64,000 nt of DNA, taken from contig CAYGSU010000008.1 of the NCBI GenBank assembly GCA_964352715.1, positions 12,701 through 76,700 on the forward strand. Reading direction: 5' to 3'. Below, piece by piece: positions 35,609-44,005 of the stretch (its first letter is position 1; every line of letters begins with the position of its first letter). Both the position numbers and the translations under genes were made by a program. Below the pieces are notes generated by a model. It ran no database searches and was not told the origin of the DNA. It worked only from the letters and a program-made list of their open reading frames with translations. Source of the DNA: JAVKBW01 sp964352715. Lineage in GTDB: Bacteria; Pseudomonadota; Alphaproteobacteria; UBA8366; Aestuariispiraceae.

Positions 35609-36011
35609 AAAAGCCAAAGAGCCTTTCGGCGATCCAACAACGGTGCCGTACTGGGAAGCCGCCAAGAGACATCAGCTCGTATTGCAGCATTGCGATGACT
35701 GCGGCCATTTCCAGTTTTACCCGAGACCGTTCTGTTTGAAATGTGAATCGAGGTCGGTGTCCTGGAAAGAAGCGGCCGGAACCGGGACGGTATATTCGCT
35801 GAGCGAGGTCCATATGGCGCCGACGCCGGATATCGAGGCACCCTACATCATCGCAATGGTTGAACTGGATGAAGGCCCCAAGTTCATGACCAACATCGTA
35901 AATGGACGATGTGCGATCGGCGACAAGGTGCGACTGGTCTGGCGGCCGCGTGACGGAAAGCCGCCGGTTCCGGATTTTGAGCCGGTCAAGGCGACCGGGA
36001 GTAAAAGATGA
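35601..36011 (+). CDS. Zn-ribbon OB-fold protein (DUF35 family)
   Basis: This 136-residue protein has the zinc ribbon CDDCGHFQFYPRPFCLKC and the OB fold beginning GTGTVYSLSEVHM. Paralogue of the protein at 19386-19781. It overlaps both its thiolase-fold partner upstream (8 nt) and the hotdog gene downstream (4 nt), which supports a physical complex. In steroid side-chain catabolism the equivalent domain is fused to a MaoC hydratase (ChsH2) and holds the aldolase; here the hydratase halves are separate genes directly downstream. Confidence 0.9.
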   Translation: MTEKAKEPFGDPTTVPYWEAAKRHQLVLQHCDDCGHFQFYPRPFCLKCESRSVSWKEAAGTGTVYSLSEVHMAPTPDIEAPYIIAMVELDEGPKFMTNIVNGRCAIGDKVRLVWRPRDGKPPVPDFEPVKATGSKR

Positions 36012-36430
36012 TGAGCCTCGTCGGCACAGAATCCGAGCCTTTTGAATTTGTTGTAGAGGAAGGAAAGGCCCGAGAGTTTTCTGCTGCCGTCTTAGACCCG
36101 CTCGGGAAAGATGAGCCGGCATCCGTACCGCCGACATTTCCGATGCTGGGCGTGGCAGACTTCGAAAGTCACTTTCTGTTCAATGTTCTTCGTCTTGACC
36201 GGACCCGTTCGCTGAATGCCGGGCAGGAATATACCTATATGCGTCCGCTCCGTCCCGGTGACCGTTTGAAATGTGTCGGCAGGGTTTCAGAAGATTACGA
36301 GAAAAAAGGAAAACGGGGCGGCGTAATGCGTTTTGTCGTGGTCGATGTCGAGATGCGTTGTATGGAAACGGGCAGTCTGGTCGTCACATCGCGTGCAACA
36401 TCTGTCGTCACCGAAGGGGCGCCGACGTGA
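36008..36430 (+). CDS. FAS1-like dehydratase domain protein (N-terminal MaoC half)
   Basis: This 140-residue single hotdog protein begins with an acidic N-terminus and carries PPTFPMLG and YTYMRPLRPGDRLKCVGRV, the pattern of the N-terminal FAS1-like dehydratase (MaoC_dehydrat_N) half of enoyl-CoA hydratase 2 enzymes. It has no DxNPxH catalytic motif; that lies in the next gene. The two halves are expected to form a heterodimeric hydratase, as in split MaoC pairs such as ChsH1/ChsH2. Overlaps its neighbours (ATGA upstream, TGATG downstream). Confidence 0.87.
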   Translation: MMSLVGTESEPFEFVVEEGKAREFSAAVLDPLGKDEPASVPPTFPMLGVADFESHFLFNVLRLDRTRSLNAGQEYTYMRPLRPGDRLKCVGRVSEDYEKKGKRGGVMRFVVVDVEMRCMETGSLVVTSRATSVVTEGAPT

Positions 36431-36876
36431 TGACACGAACAGCAGAGGACATCCTTGGAAACTGGAAAATGCCGGACTTTAAGGTAGGTCCGATTACGCG
36501 GACCGATATCGTCCGTTATGCCGGCGCATCGACTGACTTCAATCCGCTGCACCACGATGAACCTTATGCGCAAAGCCTCGGTCACCCGTCCGTCTTCGCT
36601 CATGGAATGCTGTCCGGCGGAATACTGGCCACTTTCGTAACGAACTGGTTCGGGCGGGATAGTGTCAGAAAATATGGCATCCGTTTTCGGTCCATCGTTT
36701 GGCCGGGAGATGTGCTGACGGCAACGGGTACAATTAGGGATGTTCGCGGCGACGGCGATGTAACCGTCGTATCGCTCGATCTGTCACTCATACGAAACGG
36801 TGAGGATACGGTCGTAAGTGGCAGTGCCGACGTCGTACTGCCGGATGACAAGAACTTGGAAGAGGAGACACTATGA
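36430..36876 (+). CDS. MaoC-type (R)-enoyl-CoA hydratase, catalytic half
   Basis: This 148-residue hotdog protein has the hydratase 2 motif with Asp36, Asn38, Pro39 and His41 (ASTDFNPLHHDEPYA) and the C-terminal strand VWPGDVLTATGTI. It adds water across a 2-enoyl-CoA double bond, probably with the upstream FAS1-like subunit. ATG 36430 overlaps the previous stop (TGATG). Next comes an SDR dehydrogenase gene overlapping by 4 nt, giving hydration then oxidation or, with the thiolase-fold protein, retro-aldol cleavage. Confidence 0.9.
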   Translation: MTRTAEDILGNWKMPDFKVGPITRTDIVRYAGASTDFNPLHHDEPYAQSLGHPSVFAHGMLSGGILATFVTNWFGRDSVRKYGIRFRSIVWPGDVLTATGTIRDVRGDGDVTVVSLDLSLIRNGEDTVVSGSADVVLPDDKNLEEETL

Positions 36877-37772
36877 GCGATCGATTGGCAGGTAGGGTAG
36901 CAATCGTCACCGGAGGAGGCCGCGGCCTGGGACGTGCGCATGCCTTGGCGCTAGCGGCTGAAGGTGCGGCTGTGGTCGTCAACGATCTGGGCGGCGATAC
37001 ATCCGGCAAAGGCTCCGACCCGACACCGGCGCAGGAAGTCGTCGCTGAAATTATCGGGATGGGTGGAAATGCCGTTGTCAGCGGCCATGACGTCTCGGAC
37101 TGGCAGGCGGCCGAGGCAATGGTTGAGCTGGCTGTTTCGGAACTCGGTGGTCTGGACATACTAATCAACAATGCGGGCATTCTCCGGGACCGGTCCCTGT
37201 CCAACATGTCGGAAGATGAATGGGATGACGTAATCCGCGTGCATCTCAAGGGGCACGCCGCGACGACCCGCCACGCCATGGCATACTGGCGCGCCAGATC
37301 CAAACAGGGTGACGAAGTAAAGGCTTCTATCGTTCATACAACGTCGCTTGCCGGTCTCATTGGAACTTTTGGGCAGGCGAGTTATGCCGCCGCGAAGCTA
37401 GGAATTGTCGGCCTGGCGCGTGTGGCCGCAGTGGAAGGCGAAAAATACGGTGTGCGGTCCAATGCAGTATCGCCTTCGGCCAGTACCCGCATCGAAACGA
37501 GTCTGGAACGAAGCGAAGCCGGATTCGACATATGGGATCCGGGGAATGTTTCACCCTTGTTTGTCTGGCTTTCCCTGCCGGATTGCCCGGCAACGAGTCA
37601 GACTTTTCAGATTTATGGTAATCGCGTCGAGGTTTTGAACCAGTGCGGTATTGTTGCTGATTTTCGGACCGAAGGCCGGTGGAAGATTGAAGATCTTGAT
37701 AAGGTTCTACGTGACAAACTGCCGCCGCGACCCGCCCTTGGCGAGTTCGTCGAAGGCTTACCCATGAACTAG
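36873..37772 (+). CDS. SDR family 3-hydroxyacyl-CoA dehydrogenase (HSD17B4/MFE-2-like)
   Basis: This 299-residue SDR has the peroxisomal multifunctional enzyme style N-terminus (AIVTGGGRGLGRAHALALA), an inserted GKGSDPTPAQEVV loop, NNAG, and intact catalytic Ser-Tyr-Lys (TTSLAGLIG, SYAAAK). The loop and VVVNDLGG motif point to the 17-beta-hydroxysteroid dehydrogenase 4 type, which oxidises (R)-3-hydroxyacyl-CoA. It overlaps the hydratase gene by 4 nt, and the hotdog gene at 37784 follows after 11 nt. Confidence 0.9.
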   Translation: MSDRLAGRVAIVTGGGRGLGRAHALALAAEGAAVVVNDLGGDTSGKGSDPTPAQEVVAEIIGMGGNAVVSGHDVSDWQAAEAMVELAVSELGGLDILINNAGILRDRSLSNMSEDEWDDVIRVHLKGHAATTRHAMAYWRARSKQGDEVKASIVHTTSLAGLIGTFGQASYAAAKLGIVGLARVAAVEGEKYGVRSNAVSPSASTRIETSLERSEAGFDIWDPGNVSPLFVWLSLPDCPATSQTFQIYGNRVEVLNQCGIVADFRTEGRWKIEDLDKVLRDKLPPRPALGEFVEGLPMN

Positions 37773-37783
37773 GGGAGGGGTCG

Positions 37784-38623
37784 GTGATTATTGACGAAAG
37801 TAAGGTAAAGCTAACGCGGGACAGCGAGGAGTTTCGAACGAGTTCCTCACGTTTGGCGCAATTTTCAAAAGTGCTTGGATTCGAGCAGGGGCCGCTGGCG
37901 GAAGGAAAGCTGGCTCATCCGATTTTTCCGCACATACCAACCATGCAAAGCATGGTCGAGGTTTTGCGGTCAGCGGTGCCGGGTTTCGGCTTTCATGGCG
38001 AACACGACCTGCATTTTCATGCGCCGATGGTTCCCGGGCAGAAGCTGTTTACCGTATCCACATTGCAAAGCCTTCGCCAGACCGGTGCAGGCCCGGCCGT
38101 GGTTATCCGGTCCGACCTGAAAACGGCGGAGGGCGAACTGGTTAACGTACAGTACACGACCAGTGTTTTCCCCGATGGCGAGCTTGCCGGCGATGTCGGC
38201 GAGCCAGCCCCGCCAAAGCCTGACTTGTCTGCGCTGCGTTCAGATGAGCCGGACGGTATCGAAATCAGGATTTCGGACGATCTGGCGCATCAATACAGCG
38301 ATGTTTCCCGTGACTATTCGCCCTATACGATGCGTCAGGATTATGCGGAAAAGATCGGCATGAAAGCACCGATACTTCATGGCATGTGCACACTGGGGCT
38401 TGCCGCCCACCCGGTGCTGAAGCGGGCGGGTAATCCTGATGGCACAAAACTCAAGCGCTTCGGCTGCCGTTTCAGCCACCCGTTGTATATGACCGGTTCC
38501 CGGACGATTTCGGTCCGACACTGGCTCGGAAAAGGTGACAACGGTCCTGCCGTCTTGTTTGAGGTTGCCGATGATGAAGGCAACCTTGTCATTAGGAACG
38601 GATTTGCGGAGTTTTCGATATGA
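37784..38623 (+). CDS. Double-hotdog MaoC-like protein with altered hydratase motif
   Basis: This 279-residue protein has an N-terminal hotdog half (FHAPMVPGQKLFTVSTL) and a C-terminal MaoC-like half. The expected SGDxNPxHxD reads SRDYSPYTMRQ (175-185): Asp177 is retained, but the Asn is Ser179 and the catalytic His is Thr182, so classical hydratase activity is doubtful. Downstream LHGMCTLG and FSHPLYMTG are normal for the family. It could be a thioesterase-like or binding protein or a hydratase with a changed mechanism. Start is GTG with GGGGAGGGG upstream. Overlaps the acyl-CoA synthetase gene by 4 nt. Confidence 0.85.
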   Translation: MIIDESKVKLTRDSEEFRTSSSRLAQFSKVLGFEQGPLAEGKLAHPIFPHIPTMQSMVEVLRSAVPGFGFHGEHDLHFHAPMVPGQKLFTVSTLQSLRQTGAGPAVVIRSDLKTAEGELVNVQYTTSVFPDGELAGDVGEPAPPKPDLSALRSDEPDGIEIRISDDLAHQYSDVSRDYSPYTMRQDYAEKIGMKAPILHGMCTLGLAAHPVLKRAGNPDGTKLKRFGCRFSHPLYMTGSRTISVRHWLGKGDNGPAVLFEVADDEGNLVIRNGFAEFSI

Positions 38624-40233
38624 GCATAACCGAAGCACACCGTGATCTGCCCGCGGAATGGGAGCTCGTTCCTCAGCAGACCATGACCGAGATTCTTTAC
38701 CAGGCGGCGACCAAGGACCCGGAAAGGCCGGCGATCATTATCGAGAATGGTCTGACGGTAACCAATGGCGAATTGCTGGAAAGGGCCGAACGGCTGGCCG
38801 GCTATCTGAAAGGCCGCATCGGGCCGGGTGATCACGTAGCCGTCATGATGGACAACCGGGTTGAGTTCATGGTTGCCCTGTTTGCAATTATCGCGCACCG
38901 GGCGACGTTGGTATCAATCGCGCCGACAGCCAAAGATTTCGATGCAGGTCACATCCTGAAGGATTCAAGTGCCGTCATGGCAATCTGCGGAGAGCCGCAA
39001 TATCCGATTCTGGACGGTCTTCGTGCGACAAATCCGAAAATGAAGGAAATCCTCACGGTTACCGGCGAAGAGCCGAACGGCTTCGAGGCCTATAAGGGCG
39101 ACCGGTTTGATTTTGGAAAGTCGGACTGTACCCGTGAAGATATCGTGTCGATTTACTATACGTCGGGCACAACCGGCGCGCCCAAAGGATGCATGTTGCA
39201 TCATGGGTGGTTCCTGCGCGTTATCGATATCGACCTGCGTCTGTTTCGCCGCGGTGTCCAGGACCGTCAGCTCTGTTGTCTGCCGTTCTACTATGCCGAC
39301 CCGACTATTCAGCTTCTGACGTCTTTAGCGTCAGGCGGCAGTATGGTTGCGATGAGGCGGTTCAGCGTTTCCAGGTTCTGGGACGTTGTGAACACCTTCG
39401 ACGCAACAGAAATACTTTCCATCGCATCTATTCCGGCCCTGTTGCTCAAGGGCGAAAAAAGCCCGAGAGAAAGAGATCACCGGATGCGGCAGGCTGTGCA
39501 TGCCGGTGTGCCGAAAGAGCTGCATGCGGAAATGGAAGAGCGTTACGGCTTCCACTGGCTCAATCAGTATGGCAGCACGGAAGCGGGTATTGGTGCTCGT
39601 GTACCCTTGCACCTTGCCGATGAAACGATTGGAACAGGCACGATGGGTGTTGAACCGCCCGGTATCGAGGTCCGCCTGGTCGATGAAGAAGACAACGACG
39701 TCCCTGTCGGAGAGGCTGGTGAGATGATTGCCCGCGGTGAGGATATCTATCGTGGGTATCTAAACCGGCCAGATGTAACCGAGTTTACCAACAGAGGCGG
39801 TTGGTATCATTCCGGTGATTTGGCCAGACGCGACGAACGCGGCCTGTTGTATTTCGTCGGACGCAAGAAGGAAATCATCCGGCGCAGTGGTGAAAACATT
39901 TCCGCCAACGAAGTAGAGGCCATTATTCGGGCGCTTCCGAAAGTACTCGAAGTCGCTGTCATACCGGTGCCTGATGAGCTTCGGGGTGAAGAGGTAAAAG
40001 CTTACGTCGTTCTGAATACCGGCGTAACGCCAGACGAAATGACCCCGGAGATGATTGTCACCCATTGCAGCGAGCATCTAGCCGACTTCAAGGTGCCGAG
40101 ATACATCGCCTATCGCGATGAAGATTTTGAACGCGGTCCTTCAATGAAAGTAATGAAACAGCCACTGATCGCCGCGCAGGATGACCTGACCCGCGATTGC
40201 TGGGATCGGGAAACGGGGGAGTATCGGCCATGA
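38620..40233 (+). CDS. AMP-dependent acyl-CoA synthetase
   Basis: This 537-residue ANL superfamily ligase activates a carboxylic acid as acyl-AMP and then acyl-CoA. The phosphate loop YYTSGTTGAPKG, the Asn-Gln-Tyr-Gly-Ser-Thr-Glu A5 motif (NQYGSTEAG), the YHSGDLA hinge region with KKEIIRRSGENI, and EV(E/A)-type C-terminal motifs are intact. The adenylation lysine lies in a PSMKVMKQPL segment. Substrate-binding residues cannot fix chain length, but context (split hydratase, thiolase-fold aldolase) suggests a branched or cyclic acid. Coupled by 4-nt overlaps on both sides. Confidence 0.92.
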   Translation: MSITEAHRDLPAEWELVPQQTMTEILYQAATKDPERPAIIIENGLTVTNGELLERAERLAGYLKGRIGPGDHVAVMMDNRVEFMVALFAIIAHRATLVSIAPTAKDFDAGHILKDSSAVMAICGEPQYPILDGLRATNPKMKEILTVTGEEPNGFEAYKGDRFDFGKSDCTREDIVSIYYTSGTTGAPKGCMLHHGWFLRVIDIDLRLFRRGVQDRQLCCLPFYYADPTIQLLTSLASGGSMVAMRRFSVSRFWDVVNTFDATEILSIASIPALLLKGEKSPRERDHRMRQAVHAGVPKELHAEMEERYGFHWLNQYGSTEAGIGARVPLHLADETIGTGTMGVEPPGIEVRLVDEEDNDVPVGEAGEMIARGEDIYRGYLNRPDVTEFTNRGGWYHSGDLARRDERGLLYFVGRKKEIIRRSGENISANEVEAIIRALPKVLEVAVIPVPDELRGEEVKAYVVLNTGVTPDEMTPEMIVTHCSEHLADFKVPRYIAYRDEDFERGPSMKVMKQPLIAAQDDLTRDCWDRETGEYRP

Positions 40234-41600
40234 CGACGGCAACAATGCAAAACTGTGATCTGATTATTGAAAACGGGTATCTCGTTACGATGGATGCGGA
40301 CAGACGGGAAATCGCGTCGGGTTCCGTGGCGGTAAAGGACGGCCGGATCGCGGCTGTGGGCGCATCGAAGGACGTGGCCGCAAGCTGGCGGGCCGCACGG
40401 AAGATCGATGCCGGCGGTGGAATGATTCATCCCGGCTTCATCGAGTCGCACTACCACACCAACCTGCATATGGTACGCGGGGTGTTAAGCGATGCGCCGC
40501 ATGGGGCATCGACCGGCGGTCCGAATGTCTTCGTACAATGGCTGAACAAGGTACGCGACGAGGATGAATACGCTGGCGCCCTTACCTCTGCGACCGAGAT
40601 GATCAAGAACGGATACACCGCATTTGTTGAAGCCGCGACGGCCTTCGAACCGGAAGCGGTGGTCGAGGCGGTGGAAGCGGTTGGCATTCGCTGCTCGATC
40701 TCGGACCCTTTCCTCTGGGATGACGACGGCGACCCGATGTCGAAAATGATCGACCGGGCGCCCTGTGACAGATCCCGCGTTGAGAAAATGCTGGGCGACC
40801 AGGTGAAACGGCGAGCGAACTCAGACGGGCTGGTTCGGGCTCATGTCGGTCTCTACGGCATGGGCAGCGCAAGCGAAGACATGATGGTTGCCGCCAAGAA
40901 ACTCGCCGATGAAACGGGAACCGTTTACCACCAGCACCAGAATATGCTGCCGGGAGACGCCGATTTCGACCGCAAACGATTTGGCAAATCGCCGCTCGTT
41001 CATCTCAATGAAATCGGTGTGCTTGGGCCGAATGTGGTTTTCACGCACATGAACATACTGGACGATGATGAGGTAGAGGCCATCAAGCAGTCCGGTCTGG
41101 CCGTCGTCTGGCACCCCGGTAACTATATGTACTATGCCATCAATACGCCTCAAAACAACCGCATGCCGGAATTGTTCAAGGCGGGCGTGCCGCTTGGATT
41201 CGGTACGGATGCGGCCAAGGCCTGGGTGATAGGCGATCTGCCATTCATCGCCTATCTGTTAAGCCGGTATGGCGGTCACTATCTTTCGCCCCGGGAAATC
41301 ATGGAAATTGTCACGGTTCGTGCGGCGCATGCTTTCGGTTTGCCGGACGATATCGGCTGCCTGGAAGTCGGCAGAAAGGCCGATATCGTTATCCGCAGCA
41401 ACGATATGCCCGATGCGCTGCCGAATGTGGACCCTGTCTACCAGATGATGCAGATCAGCCGAACAAAGTCTGTCGATACGGTCATCATCGATGGTGAAAT
41501 TGTCCTGCGCGGCGGCAAGCTGACGCGAATGGACGAGACCTATGTTTATGCGGAAGGTCGTGCGTCTGCTGCACGGATGCTGGACAGGATCGATATGTAA
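40230..41600 (+). CDS. Amidohydrolase family protein (chlorohydrolase/deaminase type)
   Basis: This 456-residue metal-dependent hydrolase of the TRZ/ATZ-SsnA group starts with the usual beta-sandwich strand DLIIENGYLVTMD. Metal ligands: ESHYHTN (first HxH), YHQHQN, THMN and GTDAAK (Asp). It probably deaminates or dehalogenates a ring or hydrolyses a C-N bond. Start ATG 40230 overlaps the synthetase stop by 4 nt, with a GGGGGAG site upstream; a longer frame from 40197 is less likely. Its presence in an acyl-CoA side-chain operon suggests a substrate that contains nitrogen. Confidence 0.9.
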   Translation: MTTATMQNCDLIIENGYLVTMDADRREIASGSVAVKDGRIAAVGASKDVAASWRAARKIDAGGGMIHPGFIESHYHTNLHMVRGVLSDAPHGASTGGPNVFVQWLNKVRDEDEYAGALTSATEMIKNGYTAFVEAATAFEPEAVVEAVEAVGIRCSISDPFLWDDDGDPMSKMIDRAPCDRSRVEKMLGDQVKRRANSDGLVRAHVGLYGMGSASEDMMVAAKKLADETGTVYHQHQNMLPGDADFDRKRFGKSPLVHLNEIGVLGPNVVFTHMNILDDDEVEAIKQSGLAVVWHPGNYMYYAINTPQNNRMPELFKAGVPLGFGTDAAKAWVIGDLPFIAYLLSRYGGHYLSPREIMEIVTVRAAHAFGLPDDIGCLEVGRKADIVIRSNDMPDALPNVDPVYQMMQISRTKSVDTVIIDGEIVLRGGKLTRMDETYVYAEGRASAARMLDRIDM

Positions 41601-41609
41601 TCATCGCGT

Positions 41610-42485
41610 ATGGGTAGTGCCATGGTTCGGGAACTTAAGGACATTGCGGGCCGTGTAGAACCGGTTGAGGCGTTCGGGCTTACATCGTCAGGTGCAACGC
41701 CCGATGCGGCGGTCAAGGCTTTCCAGCGTGACGGAGTCGTATGCCTGCGGCAGGTACTTTCACGCGATTGGCTTGACGTGATTGAAGCTGGAATTGTCCA
41801 GGCGAGACAAGGCGATTTCGACAGTCAGGATACCTATATCCATGACGGTGATACGGGCCGGTTTTCATATCAGCAGGGCGCCTGGAGGAGGGTGGAGCAA
41901 TACAGGCAGGTCATCATGAAATCGCCTGCCGCTGACGTTGTCTGGCCTTTTCTGAAGCCTGGACCTTTGATCTTCTTTTACGAAAACCTGCTGATCAAGG
42001 AACCGGGAAGTGCAAAGGCGGATACGCCATGGCACCAGGACCATCCTTATTACCCGATGGACGGAGAAAAGATCATCAACAGCTGGATCCCGCTGGATCC
42101 GATACCGGAAGAAACAGCGCTGCGTTTCCTGAAGGGATCACACAGCAACGGGCAGGTATTCCGGACCGTTAACTTTGCGGATAACTCTGCGACCTACGAG
42201 GCGGCGCCGACAGAGTTTCCGACTCCTCCCGATCTGGATGCCGACCCGGATGCAGTTGTGTTGGTCGGACCGGTCGAACCCGGCGATATGCTGGTCTGGA
42301 CATCACGCACCTTTCACAGTGCGCCAGGCAATCGGCAAAAACACCGCCGGGCAGCCTTGTCACTCAACTGGTGTGGCGGTGATGTAACCTTTAACGGACG
42401 GCCGTCGGTCGACTCTTACAGGCACGAAAGTTTTCGCCCTGGCATGCCGATCGCTTGCGACAAGTTTCCGATAGTGCGCAGCTAG
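41610..42485 (+). CDS. Phytanoyl-CoA dioxygenase (PhyH) family protein
   Basis: This 291-residue Fe(II)/2-oxoglutarate-dependent oxygenase has iron ligands His142 and Asp144 (TPWHQDHPYYP) and His236 (RTFHSAPGN), with Arg246 or Arg247 (KHRRAAL) to bind 2-oxoglutarate. PhyH enzymes alpha-hydroxylate branched acyl-CoAs or small metabolites. It is the last gene of the 34445 operon, nine nt after the amidohydrolase gene; the start has no strong ribosome site and ATG 41622 is an alternative. Its last 190 nt (from residue 230) are duplicated at 48356-48550. Confidence 0.9.
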   Translation: MGSAMVRELKDIAGRVEPVEAFGLTSSGATPDAAVKAFQRDGVVCLRQVLSRDWLDVIEAGIVQARQGDFDSQDTYIHDGDTGRFSYQQGAWRRVEQYRQVIMKSPAADVVWPFLKPGPLIFFYENLLIKEPGSAKADTPWHQDHPYYPMDGEKIINSWIPLDPIPEETALRFLKGSHSNGQVFRTVNFADNSATYEAAPTEFPTPPDLDADPDAVVLVGPVEPGDMLVWTSRTFHSAPGNRQKHRRAALSLNWCGGDVTFNGRPSVDSYRHESFRPGMPIACDKFPIVRS

Positions 42486-42490
42486 AGGAT
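42296..42490 (+). repeat. Direct repeat copy 1 (phyH 3' end)
   Basis: A 195-nt segment covering phyH codons 230 to stop plus five nt, repeated at 48356-48550 with 192 of 195 bases identical. The three differences are at 42305, 42307 and 42326. Weaker similarity continues for about 25 nt past the right end. Confidence 0.97.
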
Positions 42491-42592
42491 ATCATCGGGA
42501 CAGGTATTGCGGCTTTGCATGCCGTGGACCGATTGTGAAATAACACTGACGTCCGTGTCCAAAAACGCTTTTTCCTTCATTCTTAGAAACAG

Positions 42593-44005
42593 TTAAAGCG
42601 GTGGTCGATCGACCGGAACAACGCCAGCTGATTCTAATGCAGCACCGATTTTCAGGACCGAGAGATCTTGGTATCTGCGCCCTACAATTTGGGCTGCCGT
42701 TGGCAAACCATCGCGGCTCTTGCCTGACGGCACAGTCAATGCCGGGCACATGCCAAGCAGGTTGAATGGGAACGTCATCTCATACATGCAGAACCGCCCC
42801 TGTTCATCGTCATAAAAGAAGTCGGAATCTGTCATATTCGCAGACGGCGCCGGAATTGACGTTGTTGGGCACAACAATGCATCGTATTTCTCAAATAACG
42901 GACGAGTCAGATTCCAGATTTCTGTGCGTCTGAACTCGAGCTCCATGAGCTTTTGCGCGGTCATCTTTCGCCCGTTCTCAATCATTTCAATCACGAACGG
43001 ATGCATCTTGTCGCGCCACTCCTCTAGATATTTACCGAGATAGGCTGCCATATATGCATCGAAATGCTGGATGCCGACTTCATTAACCTCGCGCGTCCAA
43101 GGAATCTCAACCTGCTCCACGGTTGCGCCGAGTTCGGTTAATGCATCCGCAACCTTGAGCAGATTTGTGGCGACGTCCTCATCGACAGCGTAGTAGCCAA
43201 GGTCGGTGCTGAGAGCAATCTTCATTCCTGTGATGTCGTTCGGGAATGGATGCGGTATTGTCAGCGGATCAGGCAGAGAACTTATATCCGCATCATCTGG
43301 TCCCTGTGCGTGTTCCAGAAACAGCGCTATATCGCTAATCGACCGCGCCAACGGGCCAGTATGGCAATAAGAGTCAAATTGACTGGGCCATATATCAAAT
43401 GGGATACGACCGAAACTCGCCTTCAGACCCATGATGCCGCAGAACGCTGCCGGAATTCGGATCGAGCCTCCCATATCAGACCCTTCTGCAAACGGGACGC
43501 ATCCAGTTGCGACAGCCACTGCGGAACCGCCAGAGGAGCCGCCCGGCGTGCATTTCGGATTCCAGGGATTGCCCGTTTCTCCCCACAATGCCGAATGCGT
43601 AAAGCCGTAAGCGGCGAACTCCGACGTTGTCGTCTTGCCGATCATTATGGCGCCAGCATCTGTCAATCGCCGAACGACGGCGGCGTCATAATCCGGGACC
43701 CAGTGCTCGAAGACATAAGAGCCGAGAGTAGTTCGCTTTCCCTTTGTTGGCGTTAGATCTTTAATGGCGACCGGCAAACCGTGCAGCGGTTTCAGTTCAT
43801 CTCCGTTAGCGACAGCTTGATCCGCTTTCTTCGCCAGGCTGAGCGCCTCTTCCGGATAGGTGAAGCAGAAGCAGTTCAGAACAGGTTGAACGGTATCGAT
43901 ACGATCGAGCGAGTTTTGAATAACCTCCACTGCCGATAATTCACGCGTCTTCATCTTCGCGACCAGATCGCGCGCTGACATATAGGCCAGGTCCAAATCG
44001 CTCAT
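42593..44005 (-). CDS. Amidase signature family enzyme
   Basis: This 470-residue amidase has the Ser-cisSer-Lys triad: Lys82 (PVAIKDLTPTKG), cis-Ser157 (TPGGSSGGSAVA) and nucleophile Ser181 (GSDMGGSIRIPA). It hydrolyses a carboxamide to acid and ammonia or amine. The frame is open to 44431, but ATG 44005 has AAAGGGG seven bases upstream and begins the conserved region. It is divergent from the polyamine-type transporter across about 330 nt, so the transporter may import its amide. The gene is lower in GC than the flanking operons. Confidence 0.92.
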   Translation of the reverse strand: MSDLDLAYMSARDLVAKMKTRELSAVEVIQNSLDRIDTVQPVLNCFCFTYPEEALSLAKKADQAVANGDELKPLHGLPVAIKDLTPTKGKRTTLGSYVFEHWVPDYDAAVVRRLTDAGAIMIGKTTTSEFAAYGFTHSALWGETGNPWNPKCTPGGSSGGSAVAVATGCVPFAEGSDMGGSIRIPAAFCGIMGLKASFGRIPFDIWPSQFDSYCHTGPLARSISDIALFLEHAQGPDDADISSLPDPLTIPHPFPNDITGMKIALSTDLGYYAVDEDVATNLLKVADALTELGATVEQVEIPWTREVNEVGIQHFDAYMAAYLGKYLEEWRDKMHPFVIEMIENGRKMTAQKLMELEFRRTEIWNLTRPLFEKYDALLCPTTSIPAPSANMTDSDFFYDDEQGRFCMYEMTFPFNLLGMCPALTVPSGKSRDGLPTAAQIVGRRYQDLSVLKIGAALESAGVVPVDRPPL

